Shown in pieces: positions 18,189-26,569 of a stretch of DNA of 64,000 bases (within the stretch, counting starts at the first letter, position 1; the number at the start of each line of letters is the position of its first letter). Under the pieces are notes generated by a model that had not been told where the DNA came from, made no database searches, and worked only from the letters and a program-made list of their open reading frames with translations. Made by a program: the position numbers and the translations under genes. This DNA comes from Rhizobium hidalgonense (GTDB lineage: Bacteria > Pseudomonadota > Alphaproteobacteria > Rhizobiales > Rhizobiaceae), in NCBI RefSeq assembly GCF_002914525.1, contig NZ_LODW01000053.1, forward strand, positions 1 through 64,000, in the 5' to 3' direction.

Positions 18189-18871
18189 AATAGATGTGTA
18201 GAAATGCTGGGCAGTCCGACTGCCGAGCAGGCAGCCAGGGCGACTATGTGCTGGCTGCCACTTTCGATCAGGCGGTGATGCCATCGTCGATCGCCGCCGA
18301 CCATGACAGGGATGCCATCCTTCCAGGAAAAGGCGATATTGCTGGGATCGTCGCGCAAGCCCACGCCAAGTGCCTTCAAATGGCTCTCCTTGAGCGTCCA
18401 GAGTGCGACAGCCGCCCGCGCACGTTCGTGGTCAGGCAATTCTGCAAGCCGGCGCCGTTCGTCTACGCTGCAATAGCTCGCCACCGCCGCCTCTTCGATC
18501 TCGATGTCGACCGGTTCGCAATCTATTCCGAGGTGATCACATCCCGACGCGACAGCGACCGTCACAAGCCCGTCGGCATTGGCGAGGCTGAATTGCGGCG
18601 TGTCACGACCCGCAAGCCTCAGCTTGCCGTACTGGTCCGGAGACAATACGACCTTGCTTGGCGCTGTCGCGACATAGTCGCTCAACAGTTGCCGCAACAG
18701 ATAGCGGCCGGCAATGAACGAGGCCCGATCTCGTTCAAACCGATAGGTCGCCGCCCGGTCCCGTTCATCTTGTGAAAGCGACTGCAACCAGCGGCTCCAG
18801 TCGCATTCGCTCCCGGAATACTGCCAGAGGGAGATTTCGATGCCGGCAGGTGGGCTTTCTGATCGCTGCAT
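18161..18871 (-). CDS. vbsP: Sfp-type 4'-phosphopantetheinyl transferase
   Basis: A 236-residue Sfp/Gsp-type enzyme that transfers phosphopantetheine from CoA to the carrier-domain serine of the NRPS. The Mg2+/CoA motifs are HLGIDCEPV (near residue 110) and WTLKESHLKALGVGL. The usual PFSLSHS motif is replaced by FSLANADG, a change seen in some members of the group. It is convergent with the monooxygenase gene and overlaps it by 28 bases. Equivalent to vbsP by function and context. Confidence 0.9.
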   Translation of the reverse strand: MQRSESPPAGIEISLWQYSGSECDWSRWLQSLSQDERDRAATYRFERDRASFIAGRYLLRQLLSDYVATAPSKVVLSPDQYGKLRLAGRDTPQFSLANADGLVTVAVASGCDHLGIDCEPVDIEIEEAAVASYCSVDERRRLAELPDHERARAAVALWTLKESHLKALGVGLRDDPSNIAFSWKDGIPVMVGGDRRWHHRLIESGSQHIVALAACSAVGLPSISTHLFQDDSRPSE

Positions 18872-19187
18872 GGGTCCAGTATGTGTTCCCGAGGCCGCTT
18901 GGCAAGCGCGCAGCTGCTTGCCGACGTGGTGGACGGCTCCCTGGCGGGCGCCACAGAAATTAATTTTCAGGTCCCCTTTTAGCTCCCGTCCGCAGCCGAC
19001 GATCGGCGCGGCACCAATCTCGGCCGAGCCATTTTCGTGTCTCGAGATCTGAGCGAGGAGAGATTTTCACTCGCCATGGCTGCTTTTTTCCGCGGTTTCC
19101 AGGAACTTTGAGTCGTGCTGCATTCGGACTAATCGCGGAAGTTTGTGTCGGCGCAAAAGTTTCCCAAAAACGACACCGGGGGCCCGG
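18872..19187. other. Divergent intergenic region
   Basis: Promoter region shared by the phosphopantetheinyl transferase (minus) and the chemoreceptor (plus). I see no TGA-N9-TCA box and no coding content. Confidence 0.35.
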
Positions 19188-19203
19188 TTTAGTTAATACT
19201 AAA
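19188..19203. promoter_or_regulatory. Small inverted repeat before the chemoreceptor gene
   Basis: TTTAGT-TAAT-ACTAAA, perfect 6-bp arms, about 75 bases before the start. An outer pair ACACCGG (19172-19178) / CCGGTGT (19213-19219) encloses it. It may be an operator or part of the 5' leader fold. Confidence 0.3.
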
Positions 19204-19276
19204 TTATCGAATCCGGTGTGAGATTTTGCATCAACCGGCAAGCCGGTCGTCCCAGCAAACCTTCGAGGAGACCCGC

Positions 19277-21154
19277 ATGAAGCGCCCGAGTATCAAGCAG
19301 GCCCTGATCTTAAAGCTGACAATCATCAGCCTGTTCATGGTTGGACTATCCTATGTCTCGCTGACCACGATGTCGACACTGAGGGCCAATGCCGAACAGA
19401 TCGGGACCTTCTGGATGCAGCGGCTGGTGACGGCTCGCGAGATCAAGGACAACTTCCTCGACCTGAAACTAACCTATGCTCAGTATCTTCTGGAAGACAC
19501 GGCGGAGGAGCAGAAGGTTGGAAAGCAAGAGATCGACGCTGCCGGCGCTGCGCTCGACAAGGTTGTCGCCGAATATGAAAACGGCGTCCGCACGGCGCGT
19601 GGGCGCGAACTGATCAATCAGATCAAACCCGAGCTCAGCAAATATCGCGAACTGGCGGATCACATGATCGCCCTCGAAACCAGCGGGAAGACGCCGGAAG
19701 CAGTTCGTTTCTTCAAGGAAAATATGGAGCCACAGGCTGCGCTGATGAACAAGGCGGTGGGGGATCTGGTTGCTTTCATTCTCAGCCAGGCCGAAGGTTT
19801 CGTAACCGCAAGTGGTGTCTCTGCCGATTCCGCTTTCATTCTGACGGCAGCAATTGCAGCAATCGCCGTGCTCGTTGCCGTGGCGGGCATCGTGTTTGCA
19901 ATATCAGGAATCGCCAACCCGATCCGACGAACCGCATCCGCCATGAAGCGTTTGTCGGATGGCGACCTCGACAGTGATATTCCCTATGCCGGCCGCGCCG
20001 ACGAAGTCGGTGAAATGGCCGGCGCCGTCGAAATCTTTCGTCAAAACGCCCTTAATGTCGTCAGGCTTGAGAAGGAGGCCGCCGACTCCCGCAGTGAGAG
20101 TGAGGCGGCGCGCGCTGCCGCCCAGCAGCGCGCCGAACGCGAGGCTGAACAATTGCGCTTCGCAACCACGACATTGGGCGGAGGCCTCCGGCGGCTTGCG
20201 GCAGGCGATATATCCTTCCAGCTCTCGGAGCAATTTGCAGCCGAGTACGAAACCTTGCGCGAAGACTTCAACGCTTCGCTCCGGCAATTGGGCGCGACGA
20301 TCGGCGCGGTGCTGCAGACCGTACACAGCATAGACAATGGTACCGGTGAAATTGCATCTGCCGCACAGGACCTTTCCAAGCGTACCGAGCAACAGGCAGC
20401 TTCTCTTGAGGAGACGGCCGCAGCCTTGGACGAGATCACGTCGAATGTGACGATGGCCAGCAAACGCACCGATGAGGCGCGCCATGTGGCGGTGGAAGCC
20501 AATATCAGCGCTCAGCGGTCGGCAACCGTCGTCTCGGAGGCTGAACAAGCCATGCGACGCATCGAGGACAGTTCAGAACAGATTTCGAACATCATTGGTG
20601 CAATCGATGAAATCGCCTTTCAGACAAATCTCTTGGCGCTGAACGCCGGCGTTGAGGCTGCCCGTGCGGGTGAGGCGGGGAAAGGTTTTGCCGTGGTCGC
20701 ACAGGAAGTCCGTGAGCTTGCCCAGCGCGCCGCTCAAGCAGCCAAGGAAATCAAGGGCTTTATTCAAAAGTCGTCAACCGAAGTGCAAAATGGCGTGAAA
20801 CTGGTTCTCGAAACCGGAACGTCGCTCAAGTCGATCGGCGAGTACGTCGTACAGATCAACCAGCTCATGGATGCGATTGCCACTTCGGCGCGCGAGCAGT
20901 CAACTGGACTTGCCGAGATCAATACCGCCGTCAATCAAATGGACCAGACGACCCAGCAAAATGCGGCAATGGTCGAGCAGTCGACGGCTGCCGCCGCATC
21001 GTTGTCGTCCGAGGCAGGCCGTCTGCGGGATCTGGTTAATCAGTTTCAATTGGACGGCGACAGAGGCGCGGCAGACACGCAGCGCGGCGGCAGGTCCTTC
21101 GAAGGCAACATGCCGATCCGGTTGGTCGCTCCGCGCCGGGTGATGCAAAGGTGA
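19277..21154 (+). CDS. Methyl-accepting chemotaxis protein
   Basis: A transmembrane chemoreceptor of about 625 residues. The start at 19277 follows GAGGAG; an earlier in-frame ATG (19226) has no such site. Order: N-terminal membrane segment, a periplasmic four-helix-bundle sensor (about 35-185), a second membrane segment (TAAIAAIAVLVAVAGIVFAI), HAMP, a second HAMP-like linker (GGGLRRLAAGDISFQL) and the signalling domain with the hairpin tip EIAFQTNLLALNAGVEAARAGEAGKGFAVVA. It passes ligand signals to CheA/CheW at the cell pole. The ligand is unknown. No CheR-binding pentapeptide is visible at the C-terminus. Confidence 0.93.
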   Translation: MKRPSIKQALILKLTIISLFMVGLSYVSLTTMSTLRANAEQIGTFWMQRLVTAREIKDNFLDLKLTYAQYLLEDTAEEQKVGKQEIDAAGAALDKVVAEYENGVRTARGRELINQIKPELSKYRELADHMIALETSGKTPEAVRFFKENMEPQAALMNKAVGDLVAFILSQAEGFVTASGVSADSAFILTAAIAAIAVLVAVAGIVFAISGIANPIRRTASAMKRLSDGDLDSDIPYAGRADEVGEMAGAVEIFRQNALNVVRLEKEAADSRSESEAARAAAQQRAEREAEQLRFATTTLGGGLRRLAAGDISFQLSEQFAAEYETLREDFNASLRQLGATIGAVLQTVHSIDNGTGEIASAAQDLSKRTEQQAASLEETAAALDEITSNVTMASKRTDEARHVAVEANISAQRSATVVSEAEQAMRRIEDSSEQISNIIGAIDEIAFQTNLLALNAGVEAARAGEAGKGFAVVAQEVRELAQRAAQAAKEIKGFIQKSSTEVQNGVKLVLETGTSLKSIGEYVVQINQLMDAIATSAREQSTGLAEINTAVNQMDQTTQQNAAMVEQSTAAAASLSSEAGRLRDLVNQFQLDGDRGAADTQRGGRSFEGNMPIRLVAPRRVMQR

Positions 21155-21243
21155 CGCGCGACTGAGGTCAGGAGGAAGGGGTCTGATGTCAGCGCCCAAA
21201 ATTGATCTCTTTAAATCGCGAAGTGTCTCGGCTGAGAAAGGTT

Positions 21244-21888
21244 CTACCAGCGGAGCAAGCGAGGACCGGTGAGGACGCCGAGGGCGCCGGTGAGCAGGAT
21301 GCCGAGGGAATACCAGATCAGCACGAAGGGCATGCCGTTTTCGGTGCAGAACCAGGAATAGACCCAGGCGCCGGCAGCGCCGGCGGCAATGCCGGCGACG
21401 AAGCCGGTTAGCCGGAGATCGGAGGGTGCGGCGCGACGCAGTGCCCAGACGACGCCGGCATAGACCGGCATGGCGAAGCCGAAGATCAGCAACGGGCAAT
21501 GAAGCGCCGACGAGCCGAGGATCAGCACCCGGGAAGACCCGGCGGGAGCCATCATGAGTTGGATGGCTGCGATCGCCGTCATGGCGGCAAAGACTAGGGC
21601 GAGCAAACCGAAGAAGCGTCCCTCGGAACCGTCGGGGCGGGAAAGCCGAAAGACGGCGAGGAGAGCCGCCACGGCAATCAGTGCATTATAGGCCGATTTG
21701 ATCCAGAAGACCGGCAGCATCAGCACATCGGGCATATCGACCCTGAGGCCGAGAATGGCCAGCATCAGCAGCAGCGCGAGCCCGAGTGCCGGCACTAGGC
21801 CAAGCGCGAAGCGGCGCCACAGCGCATTGCGCGGCACCGGCTTCAGGTCGCCTACCAGGCTTTCGATGATGTCGTCCGTCTTTGTCAC
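21244..21888 (-). CDS. nrsF: NrsF-type membrane anti-sigma factor (DUF1109)
   Basis: A 214-residue protein with six predicted membrane segments and the DUF1109 pattern: short cytoplasmic N-terminus ending PVPRNALWRRFALGL, then hydrophobic helices. Conserved cysteines lie in SSALHCPLLIFGF and VYSWFCTENGMPFVLIWY; NrsF-type anti-sigmas are thought to sense oxidants through such cysteines. The start overlaps the sigF stop by four bases. It should hold SigF at the membrane and release it on reactive chlorine or related stress. Confidence 0.9.
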   Translation of the reverse strand: MTKTDDIIESLVGDLKPVPRNALWRRFALGLVPALGLALLLMLAILGLRVDMPDVLMLPVFWIKSAYNALIAVAALLAVFRLSRPDGSEGRFFGLLALVFAAMTAIAAIQLMMAPAGSSRVLILGSSALHCPLLIFGFAMPVYAGVVWALRRAAPSDLRLTGFVAGIAAGAAGAWVYSWFCTENGMPFVLIWYSLGILLTGALGVLTGPRLLRW

Positions 21889-22433
21889 GATGCGCCTCGC
21901 AATCTCTCTCCGAGCGCCTTGAGCGCCCGGTGGATGCCGACTTTCACCGCCGATTCGGACTGGCCGGTGCGGGTTGCGGTGTCGGCGACCGACTGGCCCT
22001 CGAGTTTTACCTGCCGGATCAGTTCCTGCTGTCTCGGTGATAAGCCATCGAGCAACCGCTCGACATCCATGCGGGCCGTCAGCGTGTCCTCGCTGAAGTC
22101 GTCTTCGATCTCCTCGCCAAGCTCGGTCTCGGCCAGCCTGCGTCCACCGTGGCCGCGATGATGGTCGATCAGCTTGTAGCGGGCGATCGAGAAGAACCAG
22201 GCGGTGAAAGGTCGCTCTCGGTCATAGGTGGATCGGCGAGAATGCAGTGCCAGCAATGTCTCCTGCACCAGGTCTTCCATATCCGCCTTCGTCGCCGCAG
22301 CCATCCGGCGGCTGTAATAACCGACCAGCAGCGCGCGCAAAGTCGTCAGCAAACGCCGATAGGCCGCCTCGTCCCCGTCAAGGGAGAGAAGCATCAAGGC
22401 TTTCAGGGCTTCTTCCGAACGGGCGGTTGTCAT
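21885..22433 (-). CDS. sigF: ECF sigma factor SigF
   Basis: A 182-residue ECF sigma factor with region 2 (DMEDLVQETLLALHSRRSTYDRERPFTAWFFSIARYKLIDHHR) and region 4 (LDGLSPRQQELIRQVKLEGQSVADTATRTGQSESAVKVGIHRALKAL) well conserved. It belongs to the group paired with NrsF. The start at 22433 (MTTARSEE) is chosen because a GTAACC / CGAAT promoter lies inside the N-terminal extension that an earlier ATG at 22466 would add. The gene is divergent from mrpX-yedZ1-yedY1, which is its probable regulon. Confidence 0.9.
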   Translation of the reverse strand: MTTARSEEALKALMLLSLDGDEAAYRRLLTTLRALLVGYYSRRMAAATKADMEDLVQETLLALHSRRSTYDRERPFTAWFFSIARYKLIDHHRGHGGRRLAETELGEEIEDDFSEDTLTARMDVERLLDGLSPRQQELIRQVKLEGQSVADTATRTGQSESAVKVGIHRALKALGERLRGAS

Positions 22434-22448
22434 GCTGTCGGAGAGTTC

Positions 22449-22474
22449 ATTCGGAAAAACAGCCAATCGGTTAC
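22449..22474 (-). promoter_or_regulatory. SigF-type promoter of sigF-nrsF (autoregulation)
   Basis: On the minus strand GTAACC (22474-22469) is followed after 15 bases by CGAAT (22453-22449). GTAAC and CGAA are the elements recognised by SigF/NrsF-class sigma factors. The -10 is only 16 bases before the chosen start, implying a very short leader. Confidence 0.6.
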
Positions 22475-22529
22475 AGAGAGGATCAAAAACAATATCGGCA
22501 TCACAGTCCTATCACATGCGCGTGAGGCT

Positions 22530-22557
22530 GTAACGCATCCTGGCGTTTGCTCGAATG
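22530..22557 (+). promoter_or_regulatory. SigF-type promoter of mrpX-yedZ1-yedY1
   Basis: GTAACG (22530-22535), 16 bases, then CGAATG (22552-22557), about 63 bases before the mrpX start. It mirrors the divergent sigF promoter, which supports one shared sigma factor. Confidence 0.65.
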
Positions 22558-22619
22558 GGCTGATGTGAGCCATCGGCAAACAGTCGGCGGACACGACAAT
22601 CCCATTCCAGGAGAGTTCC

Positions 22620-22883
22620 ATGACCAAACTTGTTTCCAGCCTTGCAGCCTGCATCTTCGTCGCCGGCCTTTCGCTCGCCGGTGCGGTGTCGGCCGAGGAC
22701 GCCATGAAGTCCGACACGATGAAGAAGGACACGATGCAGAAGGACACCATGTCGAAGGACGCCATGTCGAAGGACGCCATGAAGATGGCGGGCACGAAGA
22801 AGGACTGCATGCACAAGGCCGGCATGGAAAAGGATGCAATGAAGAAGACCGACATGATGAAGGCCTGCGATGCGATGAAGTAA
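22620..22883 (+). CDS. mrpX: MrpX-like methionine-rich periplasmic peptide (MXKDX repeats)
   Basis: An 87-residue exported protein. A signal peptide of 25 residues ends at VSA; the mature part of 62 residues has 13 methionines and many Lys/Asp in repeats such as TMKKDTMQKDTMSKDAM. In Azospira suillum MrpX is a sacrificial scavenger: hypochlorite oxidises its methionines and a YedY1-type reductase renews them. Two cysteines (KDCMH and KACDAM) are unusual and could also react. It has a GGAGAG ribosome site. It is the first gene after the SigF promoter and is followed by a strong hairpin. Confidence 0.9.
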   Translation: MTKLVSSLAACIFVAGLSLAGAVSAEDAMKSDTMKKDTMQKDTMSKDAMSKDAMKMAGTKKDCMHKAGMEKDAMKKTDMMKACDAMK

Positions 22884-22897
22884 GAGGGCCGCATCTG

Positions 22898-22931
22898 CGC
22901 GGCCGCTGAAACTTTTTTCGCAGCGGCCGCG
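22898..22931 (+). terminator. GC-rich hairpin between mrpX and yedZ1
   Basis: Perfect 11-bp arms (22898-22908 and 22921-22931) with a 12-base loop, followed by TCTTTTCC. It probably works as a partial terminator or 3' stabiliser, giving more mrpX than downstream message. Confidence 0.55.
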
Positions 22932-22971
22932 TCTTTTCCTCCTGAAACTTTCATCGATCTGGAGAACCAAC

Positions 22972-23814
22972 ATGGCGACGATCGATACCGGCACGAAAAC
23001 CGGCCGCACGCTCATCTACCGCCACAGCCTTGCCGTTCGCCTATCGCATTGGCTGAACGTGCTTTGCCTCACTGTGCTGCTGATGAGCGGCCTGCAGATA
23101 TTCAATGCTCATCCGGCGCTCTATTGGGGCCAGTATGGCGCCGACAACGATCCGTCCTTCATCTCGATGGAAGCCGTCGACGACGGCAATCAGGCGAAGG
23201 GGGTGACGCATGTCGGTTCGTTCACCTTGGATACGACAGGTGTATTCGGGCTCTCGAATGTCAATGGCGAAGCGGCAGCCAGGGGTTTTCCAAGCTGGCT
23301 CACCCTCCCAAGCTATCAAGACCTGTCGGCCGGCCGGCGCTGGCATTTCTTCTTTGCCTGGCTCTTCGTCCTCAACGGTCTTGTCTATCTCGCCTACGGG
23401 CTGATCAGCCGGCATTTCCGCCGGGATCTCGCCCCCGCCGGCAAGGAACTGACGCTCGCTCATCTCGGCCATGAGGTCGCCAACCATGCCAGGCTGCGTT
23501 TTCCCAAGGGAGCCGAGGCGCGCCATTACAACACCCTGCAGAAACTGACCTATCTCGCGGTGATCTTCCTGTTGCTGCCGTTGATGATTGCCACGGGGCT
23601 CACCATGTCGCCCGGCTTCAATGCCGTGGCGCCCTGGCTGCTCGATATATTCGGTGGACGGCAATCGGCCCGCACTCTGCATTTCCTCACCGCCTTTTCG
23701 CTCGTCGCCTTCGTCGTGGTGCATGTCGCCATGGTGATCCTGTCGGGTGTCTTCAACAATCTGCGCTCGATGATCACCGGCTACTACGCCATCGAACAGG
23801 GAGACGGACAATGA
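22972..23814 (+). CDS. yedZ1: YedZ1-like cytochrome b membrane subunit
   Basis: A 280-residue cytochrome b561/Ni-Fe-hydrogenase-cytochrome-b type protein with about four to five membrane helices. Likely haem-ligand histidines lie in YRHSLAVRLSHWLN near the N-terminus and in HFLTAFSLVAFVVVHVAMV near the C-terminus. It is expected to pass quinol electrons to the periplasmic molybdoenzyme encoded next. Its stop overlaps the yedY1 start (ATGA). The reading begins at ATG 22972 after CTGGAGAACC. Confidence 0.85.
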   Translation: MATIDTGTKTGRTLIYRHSLAVRLSHWLNVLCLTVLLMSGLQIFNAHPALYWGQYGADNDPSFISMEAVDDGNQAKGVTHVGSFTLDTTGVFGLSNVNGEAAARGFPSWLTLPSYQDLSAGRRWHFFFAWLFVLNGLVYLAYGLISRHFRRDLAPAGKELTLAHLGHEVANHARLRFPKGAEARHYNTLQKLTYLAVIFLLLPLMIATGLTMSPGFNAVAPWLLDIFGGRQSARTLHFLTAFSLVAFVVVHVAMVILSGVFNNLRSMITGYYAIEQGDGQ

Positions 23815-24587
23815 GCCGCCTGATCACCCGCCGCCGTTTCCTGATCGGCTCGACCCTGACCGCCTCCGCACTCGGATTGAGCGGCTGCGACGCATTGGTC
23901 GAAAGTGAGCGGACGCAATCGGTCCTGAAGATCGCCGAGGGCTTCAGCATGAAGACGCAGCGCTTGCTGCTCGGCGACGATTCGCTCGCCCGCGAATTCA
24001 GCGAGGCCGATCTGTCGCCGATCTTTCGCTCGAACGGCACCAGCATGCCTGACAATCCGCAATATCTCGACTGGATGAGCGAGCAGTTCTCGACCTGGAG
24101 ACTAGATGTCGGCGGACTTGTGGAAAACCCCACTCAGCTCTCGCTCGCGCAGCTGAAGGCGATGCCGTCGCGCACCCAGATCACCCGCCACGACTGCGTC
24201 GAAGGCTGGAGCGCGATCGGGAAATGGACGGGCTTGCCCCTCGGCGCCCTGTTGCAATCGGTCGGGCTGAAGCCCGAGGCGCGTTATATCGTGTTCCACT
24301 GCGCCGACGAATACGAAAAGACGCTTGACGGTACCGGCTGGTACTATGAGAGTCTCGATCTGGTCGATGCCTTTCATCCGCAGACCATCCTGGCATATTC
24401 GATGAACGGGCGCGATCTGGAAGTGGCGCATGGAGCGCCGCTGAGGCTTCGGGTCGAGCGGCAGCTCGGTTACAAGCAGGCGAAATATCTGACTCGCATG
24501 GAAGCCGTCGCCGATCTAGGCCGGCTTTACGGCGGCAGCGGCGGCTTCTGGGAAGATCGCGGTTATGAATGGTATGCCGGCATATAG
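23811..24587 (+). CDS. yedY1: YedY1-like periplasmic molybdopterin methionine-sulfoxide reductase
   Basis: A 258-residue sulfite-oxidase-fold molybdoenzyme. The N-terminus has a Tat motif, TRRRFLIG, and then LSGC, which fits a lipobox (Cys near residue 26), so it may be a lipid-anchored Tat protein. The molybdenum-ligand Cys is in RHDCVEGWSAIGKWTG (Cys129). In Azospira YedY1 repairs oxidised MrpX methionines. Together with YedZ1 it forms the electron-fed repair half of the hypochlorite defence. Substrate preference cannot be read from sequence. Confidence 0.88.
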   Translation: MSRLITRRRFLIGSTLTASALGLSGCDALVESERTQSVLKIAEGFSMKTQRLLLGDDSLAREFSEADLSPIFRSNGTSMPDNPQYLDWMSEQFSTWRLDVGGLVENPTQLSLAQLKAMPSRTQITRHDCVEGWSAIGKWTGLPLGALLQSVGLKPEARYIVFHCADEYEKTLDGTGWYYESLDLVDAFHPQTILAYSMNGRDLEVAHGAPLRLRVERQLGYKQAKYLTRMEAVADLGRLYGGSGGFWEDRGYEWYAGI

Positions 24588-24696
24588 GTCGCGGGCAGGC
24601 CGGTGCACACCACGGACCGATTGACTCAGCCTCTCCTGTTTAAGTTTTATGCGGCGGATTGACGCACAACCTCGGCGATGATACCTGTACGCTAAT

Positions 24697-24715
24697 TGGT
24701 CAGGCCAGTTGACCA
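24697..24715 (+). promoter_or_regulatory. Likely GntR (FadR-type) operator
   Basis: TGGTCA (24697-24702) and TGACCA (24710-24715) are perfect inverted arms. The first arm also forms TGGTCAGGCCA, close to the TGGTnnnACCA consensus of FadR-subfamily regulators. It lies 35 bases before the gntR start, which suits autoregulation. Confidence 0.6.
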
Positions 24716-24749
24716 GATGCGTGCTTGAGGAGAAGCCGCGGGAGGCCCA

Positions 24750-25508
24750 ATGTTTTCGCCTGTTGAATCACGCCGCCTCTACAGGCAGGTGGCGGACCAG
24801 ATCCGTTTGATGATCGTCAGCGGCGAGCTTGCCGTTGGCCAACGGCTGCCGGCCGAGCGCGACCTGGCGGAACAATTGTCGGTGTCGCGCCCGACGGTGC
24901 GCGAAGCGCTGATCGTGCTGGAGGTTGAAGGCCTCGTCAACATCCGCATGGGATCCGGCATCTATGTGGTGCGCCAGCATGCCGCGACTGTGGCCGGGGC
25001 CGAGCGCGAGCCGGTGGAGGGGCCTTTCGAGCTGCTGCAGGCCCGCGCCATCATCGAATGCGCCATTGCCGAAGAAGCAGCAGGCTGCGCCCGGCCGGAA
25101 GGCATCGCGCTGCTCGATGAGGCGCTGATGCGGATGAGCGGCGGCGTCAACGATGCGAGTACGGTGCTTGCCGCCGATCGCGCCTTCCACACCGGCATTG
25201 CCGCGATCGTCGGCAATGCGACCCTGATCCGGGTGACCGGCGAAATGTTCGACATGCGCATGACCCCTTATTTCGCCAAGCTCGCGAGCCACTTCGAGGG
25301 GCCGGGAACATGGCGTCGCGCCGTCGACGAGCATCGGACCATTCGCGATGCGATTGCCGCCGGCGATGGGGCAGGCGCCAAGGCTGCCATGCGCGCCCAT
25401 CTCACCCTATCGCAGAAGAGGTTTTCCGAGAGCTTCGGGGAGGAGTTCTCGGGAGAGGAGGAGCACGGCCGCAACAAGGGGCCTGCGAAAGGAACGACCA
25501 AGACTTAA
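24750..25508 (+). CDS. GntR-family (FadR/FCD) transcriptional regulator
   Basis: A 252-residue regulator. The N-terminal winged helix has YRQVADQIRLMIVSGELAVGQRLPAERDLAEQLSVSRPTVREAL. The FCD ligand domain (about 95-225) has the metal-site residues in DRAFHTGIAAIVGN and DEHRTIRDAIAAGDGAGAKAAMRAHL. It heads the TRAP-transporter/idonate dehydrogenase operon and most likely responds to the sugar acid imported. The start is ATG at 24750 behind GGGAGG. Confidence 0.9.
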   Translation: MFSPVESRRLYRQVADQIRLMIVSGELAVGQRLPAERDLAEQLSVSRPTVREALIVLEVEGLVNIRMGSGIYVVRQHAATVAGAEREPVEGPFELLQARAIIECAIAEEAAGCARPEGIALLDEALMRMSGGVNDASTVLAADRAFHTGIAAIVGNATLIRVTGEMFDMRMTPYFAKLASHFEGPGTWRRAVDEHRTIRDAIAAGDGAGAKAAMRAHLTLSQKRFSESFGEEFSGEEEHGRNKGPAKGTTKT

Positions 25509-25531
25509 CCCGAGCTCGGGAGGAGAGAGCG

Positions 25532-26506
25532 ATGAAGAGCAGACTGGCAACGATACTTTGCGCCGCGACCGCGATGATGGCGACGACCGCCGTCGCGCAT
25601 GCCCAGACCGTATTGAAATGGGCGCATGTCTATGAAACCTCGGAGCCCTTCCACACGGATTCCGTCTGGGCCGCGGAAGAGATCGCCAAGCGCACCGACG
25701 GGCGTTACAAGATCGAGGTCTATCCCGCCTCGCAGCTCGGCAAGGAAGCCGACATCAATCAGGGTCTCAAGCTCGGCACCGTGGACATCATCATCTCGGG
25801 ATCGAGTTTTGCCGCACGCGACTACAAGCCGATCGGCGTGACTTATTTTCCTTACATCTTCCGCAGTCCCGATCATCTGATCGCCTATACCAAGAGCGAT
25901 GTCTTCAAGCGCCTTGCCAAAGGTTACGAAGACAAGACCGGCAATCATATCGCCGCCGTCAGCTATTACGGCACGCGCCATACCACATCGAACAAGCCGA
26001 TTGCCAAATGTGCCGATATGCAGGGCCTGAAGATCCGCGTGCCCGACGTCCCGGCCTATCTCGCTATGCCGCGCGCCTGCGGCGCCAACACCACGCCGAT
26101 CGCCTTTGCCGAAGTCTATCTCGCTTTGCAGAACGGCACGGTCGAGGCGCAGGAAAACCCGCTGACGACGATCGAGGCGAAGAAGTTCTACGAAGTCCAG
26201 AAGAACATCATCCTGACCGGCCACATCGTCGATCATCTCAACACGGTGATTTCGAAGACCCGGTGGGCGAGCCTGTCCGACGAAGACAAGAAGATCTTCG
26301 GTGAGGTCATGCAGGAGGCCGCCGAGCGCACGAGCAAGACGATCGCCGGCAAGGAGGCCAGCCTGGTTGCCACCTTCAAGGAGAAGGGCCTGAACGTTGC
26401 CGAGGTTGATAAGGCTGACTTCGAAAAGACCGTGATGGAAAAGGTCAAGTTCGAGGACTTTGGGTACGAGAAGGCCGATTGGGAAGCCATCCGCGCGATC
26501 CAGTAG
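25532..26506 (+). CDS. TRAP transporter solute-binding protein (DctP family)
   Basis: A 324-residue periplasmic binding protein. It has a signal peptide ending at AHAQ and DctP-family features: HVYETSEPFHTDSVWAAEEI, the carboxylate-binding arginine region MQGLKIRVPDVPAYLAMPRACGANTTPIAFAEVYLALQNGTVEAQENP. The start (25532) has GGGAGGAGAGAG directly upstream. The dehydrogenase at the end of the operon suggests a sugar acid such as idonate or gluconate as ligand. Confidence 0.92.
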   Translation: MKSRLATILCAATAMMATTAVAHAQTVLKWAHVYETSEPFHTDSVWAAEEIAKRTDGRYKIEVYPASQLGKEADINQGLKLGTVDIIISGSSFAARDYKPIGVTYFPYIFRSPDHLIAYTKSDVFKRLAKGYEDKTGNHIAAVSYYGTRHTTSNKPIAKCADMQGLKIRVPDVPAYLAMPRACGANTTPIAFAEVYLALQNGTVEAQENPLTTIEAKKFYEVQKNIILTGHIVDHLNTVISKTRWASLSDEDKKIFGEVMQEAAERTSKTIAGKEASLVATFKEKGLNVAEVDKADFEKTVMEKVKFEDFGYEKADWEAIRAIQ

Positions 26507-26569
26507 GAGCTCGCTCACGACCTTCGCTCGGCGCACGCCACGACTGCCCCGTTTGCGCCGATGGCTGCC

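Noticed and set aside
22972..24587. Assignment to the MsrPQ system of enterobacteria
   Set aside because: Gene order with sigF-nrsF and an MXKDX peptide, and the short YedY with early RR motif, fit the YedY1/YedZ1 type better.
25310..25531. An extended DctP start inside the GntR gene
   Set aside because: It would bury the signal peptide; the ATG at 25532 has a strong ribosome site and a normal signal sequence.
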